A stretch of DNA of 7,301 nt, from assembly GCA_937900325.1 (NCBI GenBank), contig CALCEX010000138.1, forward strand, positions 1-7,301. The letters are read 5' to 3'. Below the pieces are notes generated by a model. The model made no database searches and was not told the DNA's origin. It saw only the letters and a list, made by a program, of their open reading frames with translations. The translations under genes were made by a program, and so were the position numbers. The stretch's first letter is position 1. Each line of letters opens with the position of its first letter. This document shows positions 1 to 6,361 of the stretch, piece after piece. Origin of the DNA: an uncultured Clostridia bacterium. Lineage in GTDB: Bacteria; Bacillota; Clostridia; Christensenellales; CAG-138.

Positions 1-1
1 A

Positions 2-703
2 ACAGATGCAGGCATCCCCGATGTTGAAAATGTAATGGCACTCTCGGCGCTGTTTGATATTTCTATTGACGAATTGCTTTCCAATGAAAAGGGGGCAAAA
101 AAGCCGGCGGATTATCTGTTTGAAAGCATCACCGAGTATGATATTGACGAGCCGAAACGATTTGATATGAAGTTTGGCGGGGCAAAACAATTTGTATTGT
201 CGGGCAGTAAGAGTGAGAAGATCCGCATCCGTCTGGCATCCAATACGCTCTCCACGCTCCAGAATGATTTTAAGGTCAAAATTGACGACATCAGAAAGAG
301 AATCGATGTCGATGTAAACCGCCGAAACGGTGTATCTGAGGCAAAAGCAAAGGAAGACGTCAGCATCTTTGTCCAAATCCCTTCTCCTTATATCTGGAAG
401 ATCGAATGCGCTGTCAACGCGGATACCGTAGAGATACGTTCTCTGGAATGCGACAGCATAGAGCTTGACGTAAAGACGCCGCATATTGCTTTGGAGGATG
501 TTTCCGGCACGGTAGAGATCAATTGCAATCTTGATATGGAAGTGGTATGCCGTCCCTTAAACGGTGAGGTGGACATTAACCAGGTATCCGCAACCTCAAA
601 AATTTATATCCCGGAGAATGCCGCATTTACAGCCGTTACAAAGGGTATCGGAACAAGCATATCCTATGAGAAAGAAGGACGGACGGCAGGCGGAACGCTT
701 TGA
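2..703 (+). CDS. Xre-type HTH regulator with DUF4097-like C-terminal domain, 5'-truncated by window edge and apparently frameshifted near its 3' end
   Basis: The reading frame is open from base 2, so the gene starts outside the window. The first visible residues (PDVENVMALSALFDISIDELL) are the typical last helices of an Xre/Cro helix-turn-helix domain, so the ATG at 35 is an internal methionine and not the start. The rest (about 190 residues) is rich in alternating beta-strand segments such as VEIRSLECDSIELDV and GTVEINCNL, as in the DUF4097 'putative adhesin' beta-repeat domain often fused to such regulators. It is probably a DNA-binding repressor that controls its own operon; its promoter is not visible. 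The frame stops at 703, but family-like C-terminal sequence continues in another frame to 782, so the product as read lacks its natural end. The HTH fold and frame are clear; the DUF4097 assignment is from pattern only. Confidence 0.8.
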   Translation, partial: TDAGIPDVENVMALSALFDISIDELLSNEKGAKKPADYLFESITEYDIDEPKRFDMKFGGAKQFVLSGSKSEKIRIRLASNTLSTLQNDFKVKIDDIRKRIDVDVNRRNGVSEAKAKEDVSIFVQIPSPYIWKIECAVNADTVEIRSLECDSIELDVKTPHIALEDVSGTVEINCNLDMEVVCRPLNGEVDINQVSATSKIYIPENAAFTAVTKGIGTSISYEKEGRTAGGTL

Positions 704-782
704 CACGCCCGGCGCAGAAAATATCATTGAGCTGAACGGCATTAAGAGTGAGCTTGTCATCTGCACAGGCAAAGACAAATAA
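670..782 (+). pseudogene. Out-of-frame natural C-terminus of the HTH/DUF4097 regulator
   Basis: After SYEK in the upstream frame (ending at 673), the +1 frame reads DGRQAERFDTPGAENIIEL and continues through NGIKSELVICTGKDK to a TAA at 780-782. This looks like the proper end of an HTH-DUF4097 protein, while the upstream frame gives only EGRTAGGTL and a stop at 703. One extra base in the purine run GAGAAAGAAGGAC (668-680) would explain it. It may be a real mutation, a sequencing or assembly error in a purine-rich run, or, less likely, programmed frameshifting. The gene after it begins 21 bases beyond this second stop, which is normal operon spacing and supports 782 as the ancestral end. Confidence 0.6.
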
Positions 783-803
783 TTGAGAAAGGAAATCGGA
801 GCA

Positions 804-1322
804 ATGAGCAATTTAGATAAGATCCAGAAAGGAATGCGGGTACTGCAAACACTCTCAAAAATCATTCTGATATTCGCGATCGTGGGACTGGCTATGACAT
901 CGGTCGGGGCGGCCCTTCTGGCGTCTGATGTGTTAAGTCCGGAAAACCGGCTTCTTCATTTCCTGCTCACTGCGGCTGAAATAACCAGGGGACAGCTTAT
1001 AGGAACCTTGCTTGCTGCGGCTGCCTCTTTGCTGTTCGGCGGCATTTTTACGGCATTTGTTTATCGCTACTTTACAGCGGAACTGAAGGAAGGGACCCCT
1101 TTTACAAACGCAGGCGCAGACAGAATAAAGCGGCTCGGGATCATGCAGACTGTATTGGCGGTAGTATCTGCAGCAATTACAGACGGCATCTACGAAAAAA
1201 TCGATCTTTCGGATTGGAACCGATTTGACGGCGCGGGCAGCGTTACGCTGGGCATTTGCCTGATCTTGATTGCTGCGGTTGTCCGTTACGGCGCTGAGCT
1301 GGAGCATGGAAAACAGAACTGA
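804..1322 (+). CDS. DUF2975-like four-helix membrane protein
   Basis: Predicted protein of 172 residues. The ATG at 804 is preferred because AGAAAGGAAA lies about 8 bases upstream; the TTG at 783, just after the preceding stop, has no such site. Four hydrophobic segments are visible at about residues 17-40, 63-87, 110-128 and 146-163. Between helices 2 and 3 is the sequence EGTPFTNAGADRIKRLG, and the end of helix 4 reads VVRYGAELE. Both resemble the DUF2975 family of small Bacillota and actinobacterial membrane proteins, whose role is unknown and which often sit beside an Xre-type regulator. Here it follows such a regulator on the same strand and is probably co-transcribed with it. Membrane location is well supported; the family name is a recognition call and no biochemical function can be given. 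Confidence 0.75.
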   Translation: MSNLDKIQKGMRVLQTLSKIILIFAIVGLAMTSVGAALLASDVLSPENRLLHFLLTAAEITRGQLIGTLLAAAASLLFGGIFTAFVYRYFTAELKEGTPFTNAGADRIKRLGIMQTVLAVVSAAITDGIYEKIDLSDWNRFDGAGSVTLGICLILIAAVVRYGAELEHGKQN

Positions 1323-1343
1323 TTTCAAAGCAGAAGATTACTG

Positions 1344-1547
1344 ATGTATATCTATAAAACAGAAAATTTAACGGTCAGCACAAAGTGGTTTTCGGATAAA
1401 GCAAATGCAAAGGACATTTCAATGCTGGATAAGCTGATAAACGAGAGAGCCTCTGAAGGCTGGGAGCTTGCGACATACGATTATATGGCGACAGCCATAC
1501 AGATCAAAGGCGCGTTTGTCGTTACCTTCAGGAAGGAAAAGGCGTAA
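1344..1547 (+). CDS. DUF4177 family small protein
   Basis: 67-residue soluble protein starting MYIYKTENLTVSTKWFSDKA. The pattern YxYKTE near the start, a central LDKLINERASEGWELATYDYMA and the end GAFVVTFRKE match DUF4177, a family of about 50-70 residues with no known activity. It begins 21 bases after the membrane-protein gene, with only a weak purine stretch (AGAAG at 1332-1336) as ribosome site, so translation may depend on the upstream gene. The complete family length is present and nothing looks broken. Like its neighbours it uses few ATA isoleucine codons (2 of 5), unlike the genes to the right. Confidence 0.8.
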   Translation: MYIYKTENLTVSTKWFSDKANAKDISMLDKLINERASEGWELATYDYMATAIQIKGAFVVTFRKEKA

Positions 1548-1589
1548 CTGCAAGTTATATTACAGAAGAAAACCTACGGAGGCGGGAAG

Positions 1590-1787
1590 ATGGATAAGTG
1601 CTGCGGCAAATGCGGCGGGGAAATGGTAACAGGCTATTTGATGGCGGGAACCTGGCCTGCCGAGTTTACTCCGCTGTGCGACGAAAAGAAGCTGAAACGC
1701 AGGCACTTAAAAGCGCTTTGCGATACCTGCGTTGAGTGCGGGAGCATTGAAAATATCCGTGCAGAAAAAGCCGAAGCGCTGAAATAA
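1590..1787 (+). CDS. Small cysteine-rich zinc-ribbon-like protein (DUF6487-like)
   Basis: 65-residue protein with a strong ribosome site (GGAGG at 1578-1582, seven bases before the ATG). Seven cysteines are present: C4, C5 and C8 near the start (CCGKCGGEM), C30, and C44, C47 and C50 near the end (ALCDTCVECG). The paired CxxC knuckles suggest a zinc ribbon. The layout 'CxxCGGEMxxGYL', a middle W-P-x-E-F-T-P stretch and a C-terminal CxxCG resembles small DUF6487-type proteins, but this assignment is tentative. It is the last gene of the left-hand cassette, 42 bases after the DUF4177 gene. Metal binding is inferred from the cysteines; no function can be assigned. Confidence 0.7.
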   Translation: MDKCCGKCGGEMVTGYLMAGTWPAEFTPLCDEKKLKRRHLKALCDTCVECGSIENIRAEKAEALK

Positions 1788-1823
1788 GCCCCGGCCTGCA
1801 TCTTCGCGCCGCCTGTTTGCCGT

Positions 1824-1851
1824 CCGATCCTGTTTTGCGGATGCCGGTTTT
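1824..1851 (+). terminator. Possible weak terminator of the left-hand cassette
   Basis: CCGATCC (1824-1830) can pair with GGAT-gc-CGG (1839-1847, two-base bulge) around an 8-base loop, followed by TTTT and a second TTTT after GCAG. It sits in the 90-base gap between two converging transcripts. The stem is short and bulged, so this is a weak call. Confidence 0.3.
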
Positions 1852-1877
1852 GCAGTTTTCTTAAATTACTGTCTTAA

Positions 1878-4112
1878 TCACGGAGCGCTCATTTTGAGCA
1901 GCTCGCGGGCAATATCAAACTTTAAAGAGGCGTATTCCTCGGTTGTGGGCACCTCCAGCATTACGAGCACAAGGCGCGCATCCTGATCTTCCACATCGCA
2001 GCGGAAGCCGGCGAACCAGGATATCTGGCGGCTCTTGTCGTTGCCTATTTCGGCAGTACCGGTCTTTGCGGCCACGGTGACGGAGGTCACCTTCAGGGAA
2101 CGGCCGGTGCCGTTGAGATTGTGATCGACTACGTCCTTCAGATACGGAACGATGACATCCAGCGAATGCTGCTCTATTACGCCGCTCTTCCATACCCTGG
2201 GGCTGGCCTTGGAGACGTTATTGTATTTTATGCCCTCGGTCTCATACAGGGAATCCACTATATAGGGCTGCATTATATTGCCGTTGTTGGCAAAGGCGCA
2301 GAACATCGCAGCCATCTGCAAAGGGGTAGTCAATATCTCGCCCTGACCGTAGCCGCTGTCGGCAAGGAGCATGAGGGTAAGCTCTGTACCGTCGTTGTAC
2401 AGCTGCGACTGGGCCACATTCAGGTCAAAGGGCATGACGTCGCCAAAGCCTATGCTTTTCATGTAGCTGATGTAGTTGTCCCATCCCATGAGCAGGGCGG
2501 CGTTGGCAAAATAAATGTTATCGGAGTGAACTATGGCGCTGCGCATATTGAGCGGGCTTAGACGGCCATACTTGACCTGTGTACGCTTTATTTTGCTGCC
2601 GAGCCAGGGGCCGTAGTCGGTAGGAAGCCAATAGTCATCCACGATTTCCCCGGTGAATACATAGTTTTCATCCAGTGTGCCGCTTTGCAGCGCCGCTACG
2701 GCGGTAAACGCCTTCAACACCGAGCCGGGCGGGTACAGGCCCTGAGTAAGGCGGTTGTAGAGGGGCTTGTTGGCCTTGCCCAGCAGCTCCGCATAGTCCG
2801 CGGAGCCTATGCCCTTGGCAAAGGCGTTCAGGTCATAGCCCGGCCAGGAGGACATAGCCTCTATTGCGCCGGTCCTGGGGTTCATGACTACTACCGCGCC
2901 CGCGGTGGTCTCGCCGAAAAGCACGCTGTCCAGAACGAAGTCTAGCCGCTTTTGCAGCTTGTAGTTGATCGTAAGCTGCAGGTCCAATCCGTCCTCGGCG
3001 GGCTTGGTGTACAGCGTGCGGCGGTTGGTGCCCTGAGAGGTGCAAATGTATATGCGGTAGCCGTCCTTGCCTCTGAGCTCTTTTTCGTATTTTGCCTCCA
3101 GGCCGTTGCGGCCAATATAAGAATCCGAGGTGTACAGGCCGTCCTCGGCGTCCCTTCCCTCGTTCAGCTCACTGAGCCTGGATTCCAGCTCTTCATCGCT
3201 GCCGGCGCTGATCATGCCCACATAGCCTAAGGTATGAGACAGCATATCCCCCTCGGGATATGAGCGCACAGAGCCGTAGTTGCCGTAATCTATGCCTATT
3301 CCCTCTATTTCGAGAAGCTGAGCTTCAAGGTATTCCGGAAATTCGCCCTGATAGAACTGCTTGAGAACGGCAACGCCGTCGTAGGCCTTGCCAAGCTTTT
3401 TGTCTATGGCCTCCCTTGTCATGCCGAGAAGGGCGGAGCATTTGTTGTAGAAGTAGTCGCGATTGGTATCGTTAAGCCTGTCCGGCATGGCATAGACGGA
3501 TATCTTGCCCTCGGTAGTAGCCAATACCTGCCCGTCGGCAATTATCTCGCCCCGCTTTGCGCTTATGCGGGCCACGCGGACCGTATCGCCCCATTCCATC
3601 TCGGGGAATATGAGATCCGGCGACCACTCTATGCACCACCTGTTGCGGGACTTTATGGCTACCATGCGATGCTCGCCGGATACGTCTCCCAAAAGGGGCG
3701 AGGAATAAGTGGCGGTGAAGTTGACTATGGTGAATACCTCGCCCTCATCGACCTGAATATTTTCATATAGTACAGAGGTTATCTCCAGCGCATCGAATAT
3801 ATTCAGGTATTTGGCGATAAACTGATTTTTGCTTATGAGCCCTTCTGATTCGCGGTTGGGCTCAAGCTTGGCCAGAGCCGCATAGTCGGGCTTCTCATTG
3901 GGGTCTATGGGCTCGGAAAGGTCCGTGCCGGCAGTCTCGTCAGGCGTGAAGGTCACGGCGTCGTCCAGAAGGCCGTATGCTCCTTCATAGTCGCCCGCGG
4001 ATATTCTGGATAAAAAATCAAGACACACCTGCTTGCCGCTTGAGCCGGTACAGCCCGGCAGCAGGCAAAGGCAGAGCGCCCATATAAGAATTATGCTTAA
4101 TGTCCTTTTCAA
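1878..4112 (-). CDS. Lipoprotein class B penicillin-binding protein with MecA_N domain (PBP2a/PBP3-like transpeptidase)
   Basis: 744-residue D,D-transpeptidase that cross-links peptidoglycan on the outer face of the membrane. The N-terminus (KRTLSIILIWALCLCLLPGC) is a lipoprotein signal with lipobox L18-P-G-C21, so it is probably lipid-anchored instead of held by a transmembrane helix. Residues about 25-170 look like the NTF2-like MecA_N domain (ending IEWSPDLIFPEM). Residues about 185-350 are the PBP dimer domain (RGEI at 187; IGRNGLEAKYEKELRG around 333-348). Residues about 375-740 are the transpeptidase domain with all active-site motifs: S464-V-L-K467, S530-D-N532 and K683-T-G-T686. This order is that of subclass B3 PBPs such as B. 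subtilis PbpC, S. aureus PBP2a and E. faecium PBP5, some with low beta-lactam affinity; affinity here cannot be read from sequence. The start is a TTG at 4112 with AGAGAAG a few bases upstream; no in-frame ATG fits. It is divergent from yabE and has its own promoter. Confidence 0.93.
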   Translation of the reverse strand: MKRTLSIILIWALCLCLLPGCTGSSGKQVCLDFLSRISAGDYEGAYGLLDDAVTFTPDETAGTDLSEPIDPNEKPDYAALAKLEPNRESEGLISKNQFIAKYLNIFDALEITSVLYENIQVDEGEVFTIVNFTATYSSPLLGDVSGEHRMVAIKSRNRWCIEWSPDLIFPEMEWGDTVRVARISAKRGEIIADGQVLATTEGKISVYAMPDRLNDTNRDYFYNKCSALLGMTREAIDKKLGKAYDGVAVLKQFYQGEFPEYLEAQLLEIEGIGIDYGNYGSVRSYPEGDMLSHTLGYVGMISAGSDEELESRLSELNEGRDAEDGLYTSDSYIGRNGLEAKYEKELRGKDGYRIYICTSQGTNRRTLYTKPAEDGLDLQLTINYKLQKRLDFVLDSVLFGETTAGAVVVMNPRTGAIEAMSSWPGYDLNAFAKGIGSADYAELLGKANKPLYNRLTQGLYPPGSVLKAFTAVAALQSGTLDENYVFTGEIVDDYWLPTDYGPWLGSKIKRTQVKYGRLSPLNMRSAIVHSDNIYFANAALLMGWDNYISYMKSIGFGDVMPFDLNVAQSQLYNDGTELTLMLLADSGYGQGEILTTPLQMAAMFCAFANNGNIMQPYIVDSLYETEGIKYNNVSKASPRVWKSGVIEQHSLDVIVPYLKDVVDHNLNGTGRSLKVTSVTVAAKTGTAEIGNDKSRQISWFAGFRCDVEDQDARLVLVMLEVPTTEEYASLKFDIARELLKMSAP

Positions 4113-4153
4113 TACTGCTTCTCTTTCGCTCCCGTGTAGATGATAATAACAAA

Positions 4154-4182
4154 ATTATAGCTTGGGGATAATCATATGTAAA
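4154..4182 (-). promoter_or_regulatory. Sigma-A promoter of the penicillin-binding protein gene
   Basis: Read on the - strand: TTTACA (-35, 4182-4177), a 17-base spacer, then a perfect TATAAT (-10, 4159-4154). Transcription would begin near 4147, about 35 bases before the TTG start. The -35 box is contained in the left arm of the 8-bp inverted repeat at 4175-4206. Confidence 0.75.
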
Positions 4183-4206
4183 CGGCTGACAATAAAAGTT
4201 TACATA
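4175..4206. repeat. Inverted repeat between divergent promoters, candidate operator
   Basis: TATGTAAA (4175-4182) and TTTACATA (4199-4206) are perfect 8-bp inverted arms separated by 16 bases. The left arm covers the -35 box of the PBP promoter and the right arm ends seven bases before the -35 box of the yabE promoter, so one bound dimer could influence both. The arm spacing (about two helical turns centre to centre) suits a dimeric regulator. Binding is inferred; no regulator is identified. Confidence 0.45.
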
Positions 4207-4213
4207 GGGGAAT

Positions 4214-4242
4214 TTGACAGCATCGGGATGTACTGATAAAAT
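4214..4242 (+). promoter_or_regulatory. Sigma-A promoter of the yabE-ksgA operon
   Basis: TTGACA (4214-4219), exactly 17 bases, then TAAAAT (4237-4242): a near-consensus promoter. The predicted start point is about 4249, giving a leader of about 65 bases before the ATG at 4314. A weaker second candidate (TTGACA 4260-4265, 17 bases, TTTAAC 4283-4288) lies just downstream. Confidence 0.75.
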
Positions 4243-4243
4243 A

Positions 4244-4261
4244 AACTGACCGCCATCAGTT
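4244..4261. repeat. Inverted repeat at the yabE transcription start
   Basis: AACTGA (4244-4249) and TCAGTT (4256-4261) are perfect 6-bp arms around CCGCCA, placed directly after the -10 box of the yabE promoter. The position, over the predicted start point, suits a repressor site; if transcribed in full it could also fold as a leader hairpin. A partial third copy, AACTGACGGGC, follows at 4286-4296. Confidence 0.35.
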
Positions 4262-4313
4262 GACAAAACCTTGAGGGTCCTTTTTAACTGACGGGCAAGT
4301 GAAAGGGAACGCC

Positions 4314-5438
4314 ATGGTTCGAAGGAAAAAGAAAAATCCCATATCGGCGCTGCTCTCGGGGCGCGGGAAAGGCACGCAGCAGCGCAGGGCGAGAAGCGCG
4401 GGCCGAAGAAATCATGACTTCGGCTGGGCGAATATCGGCCTTATTGCCGCGGTACTGGCCGCAGGGGCCTTTTTCGCATGGGCGCTCATGTTCTCGGATG
4501 GACGGCTTACCGTATATTTGCAGGACGGCGGCCGCACTCACCAATACCTTACATGGAGGACCAACGCAGGCGAGTTTCTTACGGCGATAGGTGTGAAGCT
4601 GGGCGAGAACGACGCCCTGTCGGTAGCGAAGGAAGCAGAGCTTACCGACGGCGAAACCATAGAGATAACCCGGGCGTATCCAGTAGCGGTGCAGTCCGGC
4701 GGCAACACGGAGGTCATGTACCTGAGCTCCGGCACGGTGGGCGACGCACTGGACAAGGCGGGCGTTACCGTAAAATCTGGAGACGAGATATCAGAGCTCA
4801 CATTCCGGGATCTGGAGCCCGGGATGAAGATAAGCCATACCTCGGTGGACATTACATACAAGGTATCCTACAAGACGCTTGACTATGACGAGATAATCAA
4901 AAAGGACGACGGGGAATACGAGAGCTTCAAAAAGGTCGAGGTCGAGGGTAAGGACGGCAAAAAGCAGATAACCCAACGCATAACCGTAAAGGACGGCGTT
5001 GAGGTATCCCGCGAGGTAGTGGACCAGATAATAACCGAAAAGGCCGTGGACGAGATAATCCGCGTCGGTACAAAAATACGCTACCAGACCAACTTCAAGG
5101 GAGAGACAAGACGCTGGAAGGAAGCCCCGAAGGACGGCGTGAACGGCTGGAAGAGCATGAAGGTGGACAAAATAACCGCCTATTGCACAGGCACCCGCAC
5201 GGCTACCGGCACGACGCCCAAGCTCGGCACCATAGCCGTGAACACATACTACTTCAAATATGGCACCCAGATATACGTGAAGGGCTACGGCTACGGCACC
5301 GCAAGGGATACCGGCGCGTTCAGAAAATATACCAACTCCTCCGGCAAGCCGATGAATCAGCTGGACCTCTGGTTCAACTCGGAGGCGGAGGCAAGGCGCT
5401 GGGGAACAAAATACAACGTGACTATCTGGTATAAATAA
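4314..5438 (+). CDS. yabE: YabE-type cell-wall protein: membrane anchor, two DUF348, G5 and 3D domains
   Basis: 374-residue protein from the ATG at 4314, chosen because GAAAGGGA (4301-4308) lies six bases upstream; the in-frame GTG at 4299 has no good ribosome site. A basic N-terminus (VRRKKKNP) precedes one hydrophobic segment at about residues 39-60 (signal anchor). Then come two DUF348 ubiquitin-like repeats (about 63-120 and 122-175), a G5 domain (about 180-255, with ITQRITVKDGVEVSREVV) and a C-terminal 3D domain (about 285-374, from KITAYCTGTRTATG). Proteins of this layout (B. subtilis YabE, Rpf/Sps relatives) are thought to be secreted or surface-bound lytic transglycosylase-like enzymes that remodel peptidoglycan. 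Of the three aspartates that name the 3D domain, D332 and D351 are present, but the first (usual AVDP context) is N310 (IAVNT). The gene is promoter-proximal in an operon with ksgA. Confidence 0.85.
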   Translation: MVRRKKKNPISALLSGRGKGTQQRRARSAGRRNHDFGWANIGLIAAVLAAGAFFAWALMFSDGRLTVYLQDGGRTHQYLTWRTNAGEFLTAIGVKLGENDALSVAKEAELTDGETIEITRAYPVAVQSGGNTEVMYLSSGTVGDALDKAGVTVKSGDEISELTFRDLEPGMKISHTSVDITYKVSYKTLDYDEIIKKDDGEYESFKKVEVEGKDGKKQITQRITVKDGVEVSREVVDQIITEKAVDEIIRVGTKIRYQTNFKGETRRWKEAPKDGVNGWKSMKVDKITAYCTGTRTATGTTPKLGTIAVNTYYFKYGTQIYVKGYGYGTARDTGAFRKYTNSSGKPMNQLDLWFNSEAEARRWGTKYNVTIWYK

Positions 5439-6259
5439 TGAGCACAGCTTCAATAAAACGCGAACTTGAAAAATACGGCCTCACGCCCAACAGGGCGCTG
5501 GGGCAAAATTTTTTGGCCAGCGACGCCGCGGCGGCGGATATTGCCGGGGCCGCCTGCGAAAACGGCTGTCCCGTAATAGAGATAGGCCCTGGCATGGGGG
5601 CGCTGACTGTCGAGCTGACAAAGCGCGCTCCGATGGTAGCGGCAATAGAGATAGACAGGCGCATGGCGGAGATAATAGCGGACAGGCTGCCCGAGGTGCG
5701 GCTTATCAACGCGGACGCGCTGAAGGCGGATATACCGGGGCTTATAGCGGCCCTCGGCGGCAGGGCAAATATAGCGGCAAACCTGCCGTATTACATAACC
5801 ACGCCGCTTTGCATGAGGTTTTTATCCATAGGCGCGGACGGCGGCATACCGGCCATGACGCTGATGATGCAGAAGGAAGCGGCGGAACGGTTCACGGCAA
5901 GGCCGGGGGACCGCGTATACGGGCCGCTGACGGTGCTTGCGGGGTATTATTATGAGGTCGCAAGGCTGATGGAGCTGTCCCAGGATATGTATTATCCGCA
6001 GCCTGATGTGGACTCGGTAGTGCTGAAGCTTACGGCGAGGGGCGCGGAAAAGCTTTCTGAGCTGGAGTGGCTGCTGAACAGTGCGTTTGCAATGCGCAGA
6101 AAGACGCTTTCAAACAACCTCAGGGCTGCGGGGATGCCGGACGAACGGCTGAGATCGCTGCTTGAAGCCTGCGGAATAGAGGGGAATATACGGGCAGAAA
6201 AGCTTACGGTGGAACAATTTGCAAATATTGCGCGGGAAATAGAGGCGCGCGGGAAATAA
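5438..6259 (+). CDS. ksgA: 16S rRNA (adenine1518-N6/adenine1519-N6)-dimethyltransferase
   Basis: 273-residue RsmA/KsgA, which uses S-adenosylmethionine to dimethylate two adjacent adenines in the 3' hairpin of 16S rRNA during small-subunit assembly; loss gives kasugamycin resistance in known species. Visible motifs in order: GQNFL (22-26), the SAM-binding EIGPGMGALT (48-57), acidic EID (71-73), NADAL (91-95), the catalytic NLPYYITTPL (115-124), MMQKEAAERF (143-152), YYPQPDVDS (185-193) and the C-terminal FAMRRKTLSNNL (217-228). Length and motifs are complete. Its ATG shares one base with the yabE stop (TAATG), so translation is probably coupled. In B. subtilis the order is yabE-rnmV-ksgA; here rnmV is missing. 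Isoleucine is coded by ATA in about 16 of 19 cases, matching yabE. Confidence 0.97.
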   Translation: MSTASIKRELEKYGLTPNRALGQNFLASDAAAADIAGAACENGCPVIEIGPGMGALTVELTKRAPMVAAIEIDRRMAEIIADRLPEVRLINADALKADIPGLIAALGGRANIAANLPYYITTPLCMRFLSIGADGGIPAMTLMMQKEAAERFTARPGDRVYGPLTVLAGYYYEVARLMELSQDMYYPQPDVDSVVLKLTARGAEKLSELEWLLNSAFAMRRKTLSNNLRAAGMPDERLRSLLEACGIEGNIRAEKLTVEQFANIAREIEARGK

Positions 6260-6273
6260 CGGCAAAATCCTAT

Positions 6274-6317
6274 AAAAAAGCGCGGGTGCCGAAAAAACGG
6301 TATTCAGTTGCTTTTTT
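6274..6317. terminator. Bidirectional terminator after ksgA
   Basis: AAAAAAGC (6274-6281) pairs perfectly with GCTTTTTT (6310-6317), with an inner GCCG/CGGT stem around AAAAAA. On the + strand the stem ends in six Ts, 58 bases after the ksgA stop. On the - strand it ends in TTTTTT as well, so it can serve as a back-up stop for the SRP RNA transcript. Confidence 0.6.
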
Positions 6318-6320
6318 GGC

Positions 6321-6360
6321 AAACTAACAAAGCCTTCGGGTCAATGACCCGAAGGCTTTG
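6321..6360 (-). terminator. SRP RNA terminator hairpin
   Basis: CAAAGCCTTCGGGTCA (6328-6343) and TGACCCGAAGGCTTTG (6345-6360) form a perfect 16-bp palindrome directly after the SRP RNA 3' end. On the - strand it is followed by TTAGTTTG, a broken T tract, so termination may be partial; on the + strand no T run follows. The direction fits the SRP gene. Confidence 0.65.
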
Positions 6361-6361
6361 C

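Noticed and set aside
783..803. TTG start at 783 for the membrane-protein gene
   Set aside because: No ribosome site fits it; AGAAAGGAAA is correctly placed for the ATG at 804.
4175..4206. BlaI/MecI-type operator upstream of the PBP gene
   Set aside because: Those operators have closely spaced TACA...TGTA halves. Here the halves are in the order TGTA...TACA and far apart, and no blaI/mecI or blaR/mecR gene is visible.
4299..4313. GTG start at 4299 for the YabE-like protein
   Set aside because: The bases GAAAGGGA inside this stretch serve as the ribosome site of the ATG at 4314; nothing suitable precedes the GTG.
4980..5145. Repeated AAGGACGGCG motifs in yabE
   Set aside because: They encode recurrent K-D-G turns of the G5 region in one reading frame and are explained by protein sequence, not by a DNA repeat.
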